Assembly (NCBI GenBank): GCA_028023455.1
Contig: JAQFVV010012447.1
Coordinates: 310,001-374,000, forward strand
Length of the DNA stretch: 64,000 bases
Reading direction: 5' to 3'
Source of the DNA: Epiperipatus broadwayi
Lineage: Eukaryota > Onychophora > Udeonychophora > Euonychophora > Peripatidae
The stretch's first letter is position 1, and the number at the start of each line of letters is the position of its first letter. Positions 49,111-62,663 of the stretch are shown piece after piece. The notes under the pieces are model-generated. The model saw only the letters and a list, made by a program, of their open reading frames with translations, was not told the DNA's origin and ran no database searches. Made by a program: the position numbers and the translations under genes.

Positions 49111-49382
49111 AGTATCAGTATATCACATGATCACCATTTCTTATGCTTGCACATAACTGTTATTAAAACAGGCAAAACTCTCCATTCAGTAGTACCACTC
49201 AGTGCCAGACAGGCTCCTCCCTGATGAAGGCCACAAGCCAGAAACTAGTCTGGGAATATTGGATGAGTAGGCACTAGATGTGGATTTTATGCACAAGCCT
49301 TCTGGCATCCATTAATTACTCTGGCTAGCACTGAGAGGCACTACTGAATGGAGAGTTTTGCCTGTTTTTAGTATCAGTATAT
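49111..49382 (+). mobile_element. Family 1 foldback retroposon, copy 7
   Basis: Body 49124-49369 between exact 13-mers agtatcagtatat (49111-49123, 49370-49382). Antisense from cacatgatcacc to gtgccagac, then sense from inside the hammerhead to gagttttgcctgttttt. Its 3' end is about 80 bases upstream of the end used by copies 1 and 4. Confidence 0.9.
49210..49265 (+). ncRNA. Hammerhead motif in family 1 copy 7
   Basis: CUGAUGA 49221-49227, stem II GGC/GCC (best in the family), GAAA 49241-49244, GUC 49248-49250. The distal strand of stem I is cut off by the inversion junction and the first pair of stem I is C-U, so this copy alone is unlikely to cut well. Confidence 0.65.
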
Positions 49383-49969
49383 TTATGCTTCTGAATTATT
49401 GAGCATTCATAAGATATCATGATTATAACAAATAATGTCTATTTAAATAATAGTCAAGAAAAAAATGTGTAGAGAGAAAGATGTATGAAGAGAACATTAA
49501 TACCATGCATATGTATGCAAGAAATGGTGATCATATGTATGTGTATATGATATAACTAATATAATGCATATTTATCAATTATAGCTCAAAAATATGTTGG
49601 TAATCTATCCGAACTGCAAAAGATTCAGAAATAATAGTATGCATTATTAATTTAAAAGTATAAATCAATAAAAAATCACATGATTCTATCACATCATTCC
49701 AGTTTACATATTGGAGTTTTAGCAACATACATTTTTCTTTTATCATCTTTATGCCACTTACTGTAAGATAAGTACATTAGATGCCAGATGATAGTACTTT
49801 ATAAATTCATACTCTGTGATAAATATTATTTTATTACTCACAATAGCAATAAAGATAAATGAATGTTTAATGGAACATTATACTCTATAAATTCATGTCA
49901 AAGCCATAATAAAATATATTAAAGTAGCAAATCTATTTTTTCTACTCTAGTTCTACTATCTTGCATATG

Positions 49970-50170
49970 CATGAATAATTAATAACTGTCAAGTTCAAAA
50001 CTCCTTATTGATAAAAGTTGTAATCTAGAAACTAACCTGAATATATGGTTAGGCACACTACTATCTGGTATTTATTGATTACTCAAGTTTACAAGTGGAG
50101 TTGATGTTGTATATTTTGTACCTCAAAATAATGTGAAAGCAGAAATCATGTGTTGGTGTTATAATAAGAT
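49970..50170 (+). repeat. Old family 1 copy
   Basis: The order caaaactccttattgataaa, ctagaaactaacctg, ggttaggcac, tttattgattactcaag follows the family 1 unit with many changes. The hammerhead is destroyed. Confidence 0.5.
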
Positions 50171-50465
50171 ATATTAATTGTGATTTAAATAAGATTGGTT
50201 CTTAACATAAAACTTATTATGAAATTCTTCATAATAAAACAGTGACAGAACAAAATTACTTTAAATTTGAATTTACAGTAATTTCCTTCTAAAATTATAC
50301 ATCTGCCCAGACAAAGGAATATTTATAAAAATGATAATCATTTGTTTTTCTGTGTTTTAAGGTTACATGAGACTAGAGTGGCCAGAGTATCAGCAACTAA
50401 CATAATTTAATGTGATTGTTAAAGAACAATAATATGGAAAAGATTGCAATGTTGTGAAAAATTGT

Positions 50466-50647
50466 CATAAATTTTATTGCTAGAGGTCCCTAGCTGCTCA
50501 ATCCACTCATGAATAAAATATAAGATATATGTTAAATTCAAAGAAGAAAATGACAGATAACATTAATTTAATAATTTTAACATATATCTTACATTTTCAT
50601 TCATGAGTGGATTGAGCAGCTAGGGACCTCTAGCAATAAAATTTATG
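50466..50647. repeat. Hairpin MITE, about 71-bp arms
   Basis: The arms share agaggtccctagctgctcaa and tccactcatga almost perfectly around a 39-base centre. The palindrome ends in cataaatttt / aaaatttatg. Confidence 0.7.
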
Positions 50648-51897
50648 AAATGTTTAAAAAAGTTTTACTTAAATATAAGCTACAAAAAGAACTAAGGCAT
50701 CACTATAAAAAAATTAAGCTCACATAATATGTGACTGCATAAGTCATTTGCTATTATATCAAAGTAGAGCCTATAATTCTTCTTGGAGAATAAAGATGTT
50801 GAGCAGAACAAATTTTTCATGTCCATTCCATATGTTTTATTATTACATATGGTCTTAATATGATCATTTGTATGGTAATTGAACATGATACAATGCTTAT
50901 AAAACATATTAGCCAGTGTGGTGAGCTTACCGACTTTTATTTCTGAGTGTAAAGGCAAGAACATTTCTTTGACTTTTTTTAAAATTGAATATCTTTGAAT
51001 TAAGATTTCATTTGTATTTTCTTGAAATCAGAATGACTCCATGCATATGGACATATGTGAATGACTATTCTATTTTATATTCACAATTATGACACTCCTC
51101 TTTTCTGGGAAAGTTATAAAATTGTTAGCCAGAGCAGACAGAGGCACTAAGAATTTTCCGATGACATAGGTATTTTGCTATTCAATATTGATTTTTTTAT
51201 TTAGCTAAATACACCAATGAAGAAAAATTGCTTGAATTGAAAACAAACTGTCTAATGTAGGTTCAAACTTTTTAACATGAAGAGCTGTTTTACTTATATG
51301 TCCCCCTGCCCCATAAAAGATTTGCAAGGAAAGATATAGAAAATAGGTTGATAAGAATTGTGAATTTCTGAATGGCTGTAGATATATTGAACATTTATTT
51401 CACCACTCTAAAAAAATAAATATATAATAATTATTATTCTATAATAAAGTTAAATTCAAGAAGCAACAATGTAAACTGCATTTTTCCTCTCCCAAAGTCA
51501 TTAAAATATTTGTTTATAAATTACAGGAGGAAATAAAATTGTGATAAAAACATGTGATATTGGGATCAAAGAGCCACATATGGTTCATAAGTGCAGCTTT
51601 CTGAACCCTGGTTAATATTAGATTTGAAAAGTTGAAGAGGCATTTTTTTTTAAAATAATGGCCTTTTATATATATAAAGACATATATATTGAATATAGAT
51701 TGAGAATCATTATAAATAAAAAATGGAAAAATATTTTTTTTTTGAGAATGATAGTATATCAAGATTAGATATTCAATTTAATAAAACATACCAAATCCAA
51801 ATAATTCAGCTTTAATACTAATAAGTTCACAGTCATGTTATTTAAACAAAATATTAGACTATCATTTCTGGTGAAGAGAATAAATCCTTAATTAGCT

Positions 51898-52012
51898 TGA
51901 CGATCAAAAGATTATTCCAAGAAATGCATATATAGTGTGGAAGTTAATCTGGTGTGACAATCAAAAGATTATTCCAAGAAATGCATATATAGTGTGGCAA
52001 CTTCATCTGACG
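51898..52012 (+). repeat. 57-bp tandem duplication
   Basis: tcaaaagattattccaagaa followed by atgcatatatagtgtgg occurs twice, 57 bp apart, almost unchanged, so the duplication is recent. Confidence 0.85.
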
Positions 52013-55000
52013 TTTTCTCTGCTTGGTAGTTTATGGAACTCATAAAGCTGTGAATTAATTTGATTTTTACATTTATCGTTTTATTATAGGGCTTAATTAT
52101 TAAGTGCACGTGTAAATACAAACACCTGCTACATCTTATGTTATTTTAAAAGATATTACACGATTATTATATATAAATAACAGCTAAAACTGTTAATATA
52201 ATTATGTTGCTAACCTTGGTTATTATTATTAAAAATAGTAAAAGATATATTGTTGTTGTTTTTTTTTTAAAAATAAAATAAATAAAATAGGTCATTAGAT
52301 GCTTGCAGCTATAGTGAAATTTAGGAGTTAAAAAAATGAACCTGCAGGTGGTAAATGGTAGGTCATATCCATTTCTTTTTTTTCTTCTTTTTTTGTATTA
52401 TTAAAAAAATATTAAAAGTTTAATAATTTATGTTTCAATCATTGAAAATGTTAATATTATAAAAACCTATCCCTTAAAGAGATTTATTCTACCCTGTTAA
52501 TTATTTAGAAATACATGTATAATTGTGGTACTTACATATTACTTCAGTGATGATAAAATTCACAGATACAAACAATTGTGTATTTAAAAACCAAATTAAA
52601 CATGTTTACAATTTTCTAAAAAGAAAGTGAATTCATTTTTCAGTGAATATTATATAATATTTCAATGAAGAGAAAATTATTAGTCAAAATGTTGGTCTTG
52701 TTGCTAATTTTATGGAATGATATTACAATGGTGGTGTTTTGTTTAGCATTGTCAAAAAAGAGTAGCCATCCATAACAAAACATGGATTGAGGTAACATCA
52801 CAGTGATGCTAAGAAATAACATTATGTAAATGGATGTTTGTTTCCTTTTCATTAAATAAAGTTGTAGGTGGCTATTTTTCAAAATAAATATTGCCAGACT
52901 AATATGTAGGTGAAATCTCACCGCTGGACTAATATGTAAATAACATAATTTTTAATCACACAATCAAATTCAATTATGAAAGCTATTGTTTAGTCAAAAT
53001 TTTTATATTTGCTTTAAATTATTAATTTTTATTTTTTGGAAAACAAATTTATTTTTTATATAAATTTTGAAATTTCTGAAATCTTAATTAAGTATTACCA
53101 TGAACAATATTACTGGAACATTTTAATCTATTGTTTTTGCAAATGCTTCCTGTTTTCTTTGCCCCATATTCCTATACCAGACATTAAAGGAACAGTTATC
53201 AAACATAAAGTGTATAAAAGCAAGATTGGACCAAGGTTTAGATTCATCAATTAAGACTCATTTCAATTCAGAACTCTTTTTTATATGTTCAATCAAAAAT
53301 CAACACCAAAGAATTAGTATATAAAAATGGACTTTTGATGAGATTCTAAATATTTTTTCTGAGATACAATAGTAAATCCAGCTGAATTTTATCTGCCTAA
53401 ATATCACTGGAATTTCATCAATAAACTAAGAACAATCCATAGTTATTGGGTTTATCTGTTGCATAAATGGAACATAATGGCTACTACCTTATGTAGATAT
53501 GGACAAACACAAACCATAATATACATAATTGATGATTAAAAAATCTATGACTTAAGTGCAGAATTAAGCCACTAGTGAATTACCTTCTTATTAGAATCTC
53601 TACATACTCCTTTGTGATATTTTGTTCATAAGTAGTCTAAAAACATCTTTATTGCTAAATAAAATAAAATGATATAACACTGTCAGATAAATAAATATAT
53701 AAGATAAAATATTTATGATTTTTTAAATTAAACACACATAAAGAAATCAGAAAGTAGACAGACAAATAACATTGTGAAAGTTACTATAGTTTGATTGGAG
53801 AAAGAAAACAGTAAAAAAAAAAGTGAAAATAGATTGAGAAGATTTACATTAAAAAACATTATAATAAACAATTTAATAATTATGTATATAAGTTCTTTGC
53901 CTGAAGGCATGTCAGAATAATTAGATAACAGGGTAATTCAGCAGACATAGGACTTTGTTTTCATTGGCAGTATAATTTGCTATTACTTGTCACCTCTTAA
54001 CAATTTATTTTAGTATCTCAAAGGTAAAGCTTCATCAATAGTAGGATCAAATGTTTAACTCTTCATCAACAGCAGCAATAACTAGCCATTATTTGCTTGT
54101 TTCAAAACAACCTATTATAATATCTGAATTTTAGATCTATGTTAATAGGCCTTTACTTGTTAAGTTTACATTAATCATATTGATAAAAATTAAATTATAA
54201 ATATGGAGAAACTAATATTTGCTATATAATTTTAAAAATATTAAAATTAAAACCTTTGTTTTGTTGTAGTATTATAAAAATGCCTTCTTCCAGGGTAATA
54301 TTATTAATTATATAGATGTTAGTAATCAAATAATTAAAGATGGATAAACATTTGCTTTTATATTTTCACTTATTAATCTATTTTTACATTCAACAATCCT
54401 AGTTATTCATCTACTGGAAGTTTTTGGATTGTATTGGATAAATGTTAATTTCTTTTTTATATAAGAAAATACTGCTAAGCAAAAATTCACTTTTTTTTAT
54501 AAAAGTGAACTATTTTTTTTCTCTCTACTATTGAGTTAATGGTACTGTTTCGCATTTATTATATATATATAAATGTTGTGTTAAGATAGTTATCTATTTT
54601 TTTTTATTCATTGATATGGTGCCTAGTTATTGATTTTCTATTTTATTAAATGACTTGTAATTTCTAGTCAAGCTGTTAACACACACACACACACACATAT
54701 ATATATATGAAATAATATTTGGGCTAAATCATGTGTTATTTCATATATTCTGCATTTTCAGCTACTTCACACTCAATCTCAATTTTTATCTCACACTCAA
54801 TCTCATTACTATTTGAGAACTAGAGGGTTTTTTTTTGAAAAGTTAACCTTGACAATGGTGGATGCTACTTCATTGAAATATTGGGAAGTACACAAAATAA
54901 CACACAGTTTAATCCAAAAATGACTTTATTTACACCATATAACCATGAAAACATTATATATATATATATAGAGAGAGAGAAAGGTAGAGCAAAAGTTAAA

Positions 55001-57821
55001 CTTTTAACTTTAATATGCTGTGATATTTTAGTACAATATGCTCCAGTACCAAAATTGTGGCATAATGAACAAAAATAACTTATTCTTCTCAAAATAAATA
55101 AATCCCAACACCAATGTTTGCATGACATATGATAACATGGAGATGAATGAACATTATTTATTTTCATTCATTAAATCAGAATTTTGCCTCTGGAGGATGT
55201 AGCACTAAAATATCACAGTGCATTTAAGTTAGGAATATTATCATTCCAATTATATTTTATATAATGTAATTCAAATTGTAATAACATATAAGAAAATGTG
55301 TATGTGTTTCATGATATGATGGCTAGCATATTCTTTTGCTATAAACACAGCCAGAAATTTAAATCCAGGTAAAAGGGGATTTTTTTACATAGCCAGTACA
55401 TAGGGATCTTAATTGGTTAACAATTATTATGAGACAAATAGTTAATTTTTTAAGCTAAAGTATAAACCAATAATTTTTTTTAATAAAAACCACATAAACT
55501 AAATAGTTGATGAATAGGATATAAAATTTCTTTTCTTCACTAGTATAAGTTTTTGCTCTGCAGAAATAGATTTAATGCTATTTTACTTTTATTTAAATTT
55601 CCACACACATATATGTTCTCTAATAAAATTATTATCATTTTAAAGAATATAAATGCTATAATGCTTTTGTTTATTATTAATTTATTATTCACAGCCATTT
55701 ATTGTTTCTGATTTGTATAGATATATTTCTTATTAATATTGAATCAAATTGTAATATTATAATCTATTCTAAACCAAATCTTGTTGCTATTGAGTTGATA
55801 CTGCAAGAAAAGTCAAAAGAATTCATTTGGAATTATATGCAGCATTTGTTGGATGGTTTTATATTCATTTGATAGCAAAAAACTTAAACTAAATTATGTT
55901 TTAATGACTTTAATTTTAATTAAAGTAAGTATGTAAGTGTCATAATCAGTCATTGAAAATTAATTCAAGACAAGTGGTCACTCTTTCTATAAAAAAGTGA
56001 TCAGTGCACTTATAAAACTTTAATTTTTGTTGACATCATAAAATTAAAAAATGTAACTTTATAAATAATTTGTTTACTAGTTTAATTTTTAAATGCCTTT
56101 AGTTAAATTAGAATATCTGTTTGTTGGTTGGTATATTTGTTTATTCGTAACATTTCGTAATTACTTTTATTATAAAATTAAATATTAATATTTGTTTCTT
56201 AGTAAGTATGTGCTGTTTACATTTAACTTTTATTTTGATGTATTTGTTTTTGGCAAAAAAGTAATCAACCAAAAATTTATTAAAGCCTACTGTCAAGCAA
56301 AAATGTCCTCTGTTATTACTTTTTGTTATTTTTGTAATTAGAAATTAAATTTTAATATTTCAAAGATTAATTTTATACTTGAAATGTGTTTTTTAACCAA
56401 AATTTATATTTTGATTATTTATTATTCTTTTTTATTCTTTGCAAAGTTAATATATTATTTTTAAGATTATTTTCATTATTGGAGTTATGATTTTAATAAA
56501 ATTTATTAAAAAAGGAAAAATTTAATGGAGAATAAGGTTTTTTGTAAAAAAATAAAATCTTAATAGAAGTCGTTACAGACACATGAAGCTTTTCATGTGA
56601 TGCCAGAGCATTGGAACAACAGATTTACTACATATTTCCATTCATTTATCCAATCAATTTTTTTAAATAGATATTTCTTTAAAAAATCCAGATAAACAAT
56701 AAAGCAATGCCTATTGGAGTATGACATATTTTCCATTTGTGATGAATATCACATCATATTACTATCAACTTTTGTTTGTTTTAATAATAAATATATGGAT
56801 GCTCAGCTAACAAGTCATATTAGCTGAAATATTTATTATTTCTGTATGCATTTACAAACTATTACTAGATGACAAATGATTCAACAATCTGAAAGAAAAT
56901 TCTAAGGCTGCTTATTATTGAAAAAATTCTGAAATTCACCTAAATGATCTCAAACTTGAAATTGTGGTAACCAATATACAACTAGGCACTTAAACAATGC
57001 TTATATGGCTAAATCATCAGAAGACTACATGATTTTCAAACATTAAAGTGATATTTAGAATGCAATAGTTTTATTCAATTAATTAAACTAATTTTTTTTA
57101 AAATTATTTTATTAAGTTGAGAATTGATCGCAGAATATATAGCTTTGAATATATTATGCTACCACTGAAGTTAAATTCCACAGGGCATTTCCTTTAACTG
57201 TGACAATGTTCAAAAACTAAAAGCTCTATAATGCTGATCTTATATCTGAGTTAATTGTTAAGGACAATTTTCTATTTAATATTTATTTTTCATTTTCTTC
57301 AGTTTATTTATTTACTAATTTATGTATAATTATATTATTGTTTATGATATAATGTAAATGGCTTTTTTTCAATTGAATTAAAAAAATTTTGAGCACAAAT
57401 TATAAGCCTCAAAACTATTGTGATAGCTAGGGAAACACTCCATTTTTTAAAAAACCATTACACGTTGCATCTTGATTTTTCCTCTCTGCTATTTCATTTT
57501 CATAAAAGCTGTTTATTCAGTTCTATTCTATCCTCATATTTATCTCCTTCCTTCTCTTTATTTTTAAAATTCTTCTCTTCTTTATACAAGTCATCTTTAT
57601 TCTCTTTCAATATCCTATCCTTTAAAATAAGCTTTCAATACTCTCTTCATTTTTGCCTACTTTTTCAGGTATTTAATCCCAGCAATTGCAGTAATTAACA
57701 AGATGTTTCTTTTAATTTTTTCTCACCATACTCTAGATCCATCTACTATAATCAAAGATTATTAAATAATATTGCTACTTTATTTACATTTTTAGACCCA
57801 TTCTAGTTTATAGTCTTTATC
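52013..57821. other. AT-rich non-coding stretch
   Basis: I find no gene or classifiable element, only simple sequence such as the (CA)n(TA)n run at 54677-54710. Open frames of 60-100 codons here are compositionally biased and unrecognised. Confidence 0.5.
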
Positions 57822-58006
57822 AATTAGTAATAATTGAAAGGTTGCTAATCTTTCACATGCACTGCAGTTGTTTCTCAGACAGCCAATCAGATTTTTAAAA
57901 CAGCTGTCTTTTAAGAATGATCAGGCTTTTGACACACGACAGAGATTTTGATAAGAAAAGGATGATACCAACCTTTTCTCAACTTAACTTTTATATATAT
58001 ATATTC
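57822..58006 (-). repeat. Fragment of the 370-bp repeat (left of insert)
   Basis: Inverted relative to 8372-8893 (aattgaaaggttgctaatc, ctcagacagccaatcag, acagagattttgataag). Stops in the (TA)n tract of the unit. Confidence 0.7.
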
Positions 58007-60001
58007 TAACCGTGCCCGCCGTCGACCTCGTACCTCCATTTACAAATAAATAGATTACTATATTTAATGTCACCGGGTTCTAGCTCTAATAATTAAATGT
58101 TATATTAAAAAATGTTTTACTAGCTCAAATTTCTTAAAAATTAACTTAGGTTCTGTTTTAAAGTAAATTAACATAAAGATTTAATGTATTCATGAGACGA
58201 GAAGTGGAAATACGAGTTGGCAAGGTAGATCACATTGAGCCAATACCCCACAGGATACCACCTCAATGGCATAAGAACACTATCCCCCCCTTTATACTAT
58301 TATTTCAAATAATAACTACATAGTATTCTTATGACTTTCACAATGTCTACTTACTAAGACTCATTTAATAACTATAATATTAATTCTGTTATCTTTAATA
58401 ATAATAATCATCATCTAGCTCAATAAATTATAATCTCAGGTTCTTAATCTTTATTTATACTTCAACAAAATGCGGTAGCACATATGGTAAGGGATTTTAT
58501 GCCATATCTACTACACTGCAATTAATAACAATAATGATTACAATCTTTCTTACTTAATCAAATTGGTATAAATTTCTTTTATTGCAAATTTATTACCATA
58601 ATAAATCAATCAATATCAATATCATCTTTTGTCTTTAAACAATAAAGTAAACTAAGAAGTGGTAGTGTTTAGATCATCTGATAAATAAAGTAAGTGGCAG
58701 TTAATAGCATATAATTTATCAAAATATTAGGATAGTGGATTTATGACCAATAACTTAATGCAATTTTATAATTACTTAATTATAAGAACATCAATAATAA
58801 TTAAGACTAAACATATTTTTAGTTATCTTTTGTGCAAAATGTACTTCAGTGGTTGTGAAAACATTCTGTGAATTTGTACCATGATGTAGTGAAAAACAAT
58901 ACCCAGACACAAGTTTTAATAAAACAAATTTAACAAAGTTTATTAACATCAAATAAATTTAAGTAAAAATAAAACAAATCTATTTACATCTTATTTACAA
59001 CGGATATCCTTCTTTCCTTACACATGACAAATGTTAATTCTACAATTTTGTACTTCTTTATAGTTAATCCAATCATTATACATTTTAAAAATTATTTTAG
59101 TTATTTTCTTTAGGTTTATCACACTATTTATTTGAACTACTTATGGGTAACAACATTTTTTACCTTTTAAATATACTAAATTTACAATATTCTAAATTAT
59201 TTTTGTGGATCAATATTTTATAATGTCACACTTTATAATCAATATGGTCTTAAAAAAAGAAAATTTACATTTCTTGTTACTTTAAACAAATTGCACAACA
59301 TATTATTAAATATTATGATTAACTTTAATGTTTGTTCTCCCATGCTCATATAAGTTATAATGCGTTTTTGCATAAGCCATACTCCTGTATAATATTATAA
59401 TGTGTTTAAATATCACCCTGTTACAATTTCAAATATATGATAACAATTATCGAGTGTTATAGTATTTTTAAATATGCAACACTTATCTCTTTAAAAATAT
59501 AATTAATAATAAAAAGAGCGTGAAAATATATTTTAATATTTTGTATATTCTCATTTGATATACTTTTACAAAAAATTATAGTTTATTTCTAAATTAAAAT
59601 GATTCTATAACTTCTTCCATTATTTAGGACATCTGTATCTTTCTTTCAATGGTTATAATCTATTCTTAGTTAACTCTTAACTATTCTTATTCCAAGTAAA
59701 ATCATAACATACATTCTAAAATATCTATTGTTTTCCCCTCAATAAAACTTATCATATACGATGTAGTAGCACGAAATACAGATTAAGATAGTGAAAGATG
59801 TATAGGATATTGGGAAGAAAGATGGATAACTTGTTTTCAATGTACTTTAAGAATGCATGGAACAGTGTGAACATGTTCGACATTTATTGTCTATTAACCC
59901 TTAAGATAAGAAAGTGATGTGGCAGCTATTTATTCAGCTTTACCAAACATCAAGGCAACTCACACGAAATATAAAATAACACTGTCCAAGACAATATGTG
60001 T

Positions 60002-60092
60002 ATCAGTCGTAGGGCTACGTTAACTACGCTGATTATCACCTATAAAATGAAATGTGGATCAGCCATAGGGCTATGTTAACTATGCTGATTCT
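60002..60092 (+). repeat. Two tandem hairpins
   Basis: atcagtcgtag...ctacgctgat and atcagccatag...ctatgctgat, 56 bp apart. The arms pair in both copies although the sequence differs (CGTAG/CTACG against CATAG/CTATG). Confidence 0.65.
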
Positions 60093-60961
60093 CTCACAAA
60101 ACTACTTATTTCCATTCCCTGTATCATCCTAGATTTTCATACATCATCTTGGTTTCCAAATCACCCCTGTACTCCCAAGTCACTACCCAAATTATCTCTC
60201 TAGATTTTCACTATATCAAACATCGATAAATACAAACAACTTTAAAAAAAAAACAACAAACAAGATTCGCGAATATGAAAATCATTTCTCTATTCCTTAA
60301 GAATAATTTATCTCGCTTTATAACACTGTATGTTCATTACCTACATTTTTGTTAAAACAATATTCAAACATCCCAATAGGAAAAATCAATAGAAAATGTA
60401 ATGTAATCATCGATTATATTAAATTATTATTTATCAACAAATAAAATGACTATCGTATGCATATTTTCAAAAATCTAATCACATCTCAAAATGTTTCAAT
60501 GTGTTGTTTTAAATGCGTTTTAAAATAATAATAATAATAAAACTTTTGTACTACATTCATTCAATTTTCGGCTGATCTAAATCAATAAAACATACATTAT
60601 ATCATCAATAATTATAAATGTTACCAAAAAAAAAACAATTATTATCTTCGGATTAGGCTTTGCAGTAAGCTTCTTTTCCTTCCTTCGAGCATCGCAAATT
60701 TACAATTACACACATACAATTTTATTAAAAAACATTCAAAATCAAACATATTTCATATAATATTATATATACCAAAAATTAATGTATTTTGTTTCCCTAT
60801 CGTTTTCTGAAACCTAATGCTTATAATAATAATAAAAAATAATTCAAACCATAATTAAATATTTTTCTGACGGTAAATCTTGTTTAGTCCCATAATATTA
60901 CTCTTCTTCTTTTATCTGAATGTTCTTCATTATGACTCTCAAAGTTTTAAAATAACTTGGT

Positions 60962-61445
60962 TCATTTAATAAATTTGTTTAGACGATCTTTAATTTTAGC
61001 TTTTAGCATCAGATTATTAAAATATATTTTAGTTAGTTCTCCCTCGAAGTTTTTTTTTTTAATGTTCTGGCAAATATTCCCTCGGCGCGTCGATGCATCT
61101 TTCTCCTTTTTAATTAGACTACGAATATTTAATACTTTAGGTACCAATTGCGTTTTATGGATCCAATATTTTTTATATTCCTCTTCCGTATTTTTCTTTA
61201 TACAAATATTTCTCTTTAGCAAGCTTTATTTCATTCATTCTTAATTTTATGTACATTATTTTTTGATCTTTAACTATTTTTTTTTCTTCTAGAGTATACT
61301 TCTTTTTCGGGTCATCTTAAAGAAAGCAATTCCAATAATTTTAATTTTAGAATTATATTTGTCCATTTATTCTTAGATGAATCATAATGATTTTTATATT
61401 TTATTCTCTTTCTGAACTTTGCGCACAATGTCTTTTTATCTATAT
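60962..61445 (-). pseudogene. Broken lysine-rich reading frame, function unknown
   Basis: Three minus-strand frames follow each other with two frameshifts: KFRKRIKYKNHYDSSKNKW, then DDPKKKYTLEEKKIVKD, then EEEYKKYWIHKTQLVPKV to the stop after DRLNKFIK. The pieces are long for such AT-rich DNA and run in order, so they probably derive from one basic protein of the surrounding element. I recognise no domain; a gag-like protein is only a guess. Confidence 0.4.
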
Positions 61446-62663
61446 TACACGCGTAAAAGCAGTTTCCTTTGGATACACTATATAAGCGGTATCAATGAAC
61501 AATATAAACAATTTTGAAATGTTATAAACTTTAAAACTGGTTTTAAAGAATCTATCCATATTTTTTACTGAAAATTCCGACTGTACTTCTATAGAATTCA
61601 CTGGCAGGTTCGATTAAGTTAGTGATACATAATTTATGAAAACTTTAAAAATATTTATTTTAAGACTCTCTCTATGATTTTAAAATTGTCAGTTAATTTG
61701 TTCTAATGATATTATTAGAATTATATTGAAAAATTGAATAAATTGGAGAAAAGAAATTATTAGAGAGCTCAAATGTTTTACCTCTTCACTCGAGTCTGTC
61801 AATTCTTGTTCTCCTCGATTATACAATTAATTGGCGTGATTTTGGGAGTCTACCAAGCTCTATTACTATTGGTCAATCCTACTTGGATTTATAAATAATT
61901 TTCTAAAGTTTTAAACTGATAATGTAACACTTAAACACTATCTAATTATTATTTAAAACTAATTATTATATTTAAATCAATTTAAACACTTTTAAAATAA
62001 TTTTCAAAACAATATTTAATAAAATTATTCACTACTTATTTTTATTATGATGTTTAATAAATTCTATCCATTTCTACTATAATATTATTTAAATACTTTA
62101 AAATATTGGTATTAATTGAAACAAGTGCTTGTATAAAAATATTCCAGACAATTACGTAATCGTTTCCGGTATTTTGTCTATTTTTGTCTGTCTTAATAAA
62201 TTTACTGCACTTATATTATATAAAAATTTTATATAAAATTTTGAAGAAATAATTTAGAAAAAATATAGAAATAAATACAATTCTCAACATCATAATATTT
62301 ACTATTCAAATACATTACACTAATTTTTATTATTTAATATAGTTTATAAATTTAAATATTATATAATATTAATTTATTCTAAGTTTTAAAGTTATTAAAA
62401 TTGACTTAATAAATACATTTTTATTACTGATAGCTGTATTATTTTAATATGGCCAGCTTTTACAACCATATGAGCAATTCTTTACTCTTTATTTAACTAA
62501 TTTTTTAAATGATTTTACGTATCAGGTATTTGCTTTAGCTTTAAATTGCACTTTACAGACTCTATAAATTTAATATATTCAATACATCAATAAATATATT
62601 CTCAAATTTAAAATTTTTTAGTAATTGACCATTATAACTATTTCTTGACCTATAGAAAAGGGT

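Larger units (their letters stand above)
58007..62663 (-). mobile_element. Probable decayed 4.7-kb retroelement inserted in the 370-bp repeat
   Basis: The two flanking pieces join into normal repeat sequence at the (TA)n tract, so this block looks like an insertion. On the minus strand it holds broken lysine-rich coding pieces (61445-60962) and, near 58296-58280, a purine tract AAAGGGGGGGATAG followed by TGTTCTTATGCC, which resembles a polypurine tract and LTR start. No second LTR was found, so the class is uncertain. Confidence 0.4.

Noticed and set aside
57420-57698. A 92-codon frame rich in Ser, Phe and Leu
   Set aside because: Compositional product of a pyrimidine-rich strand; no domain or start context.
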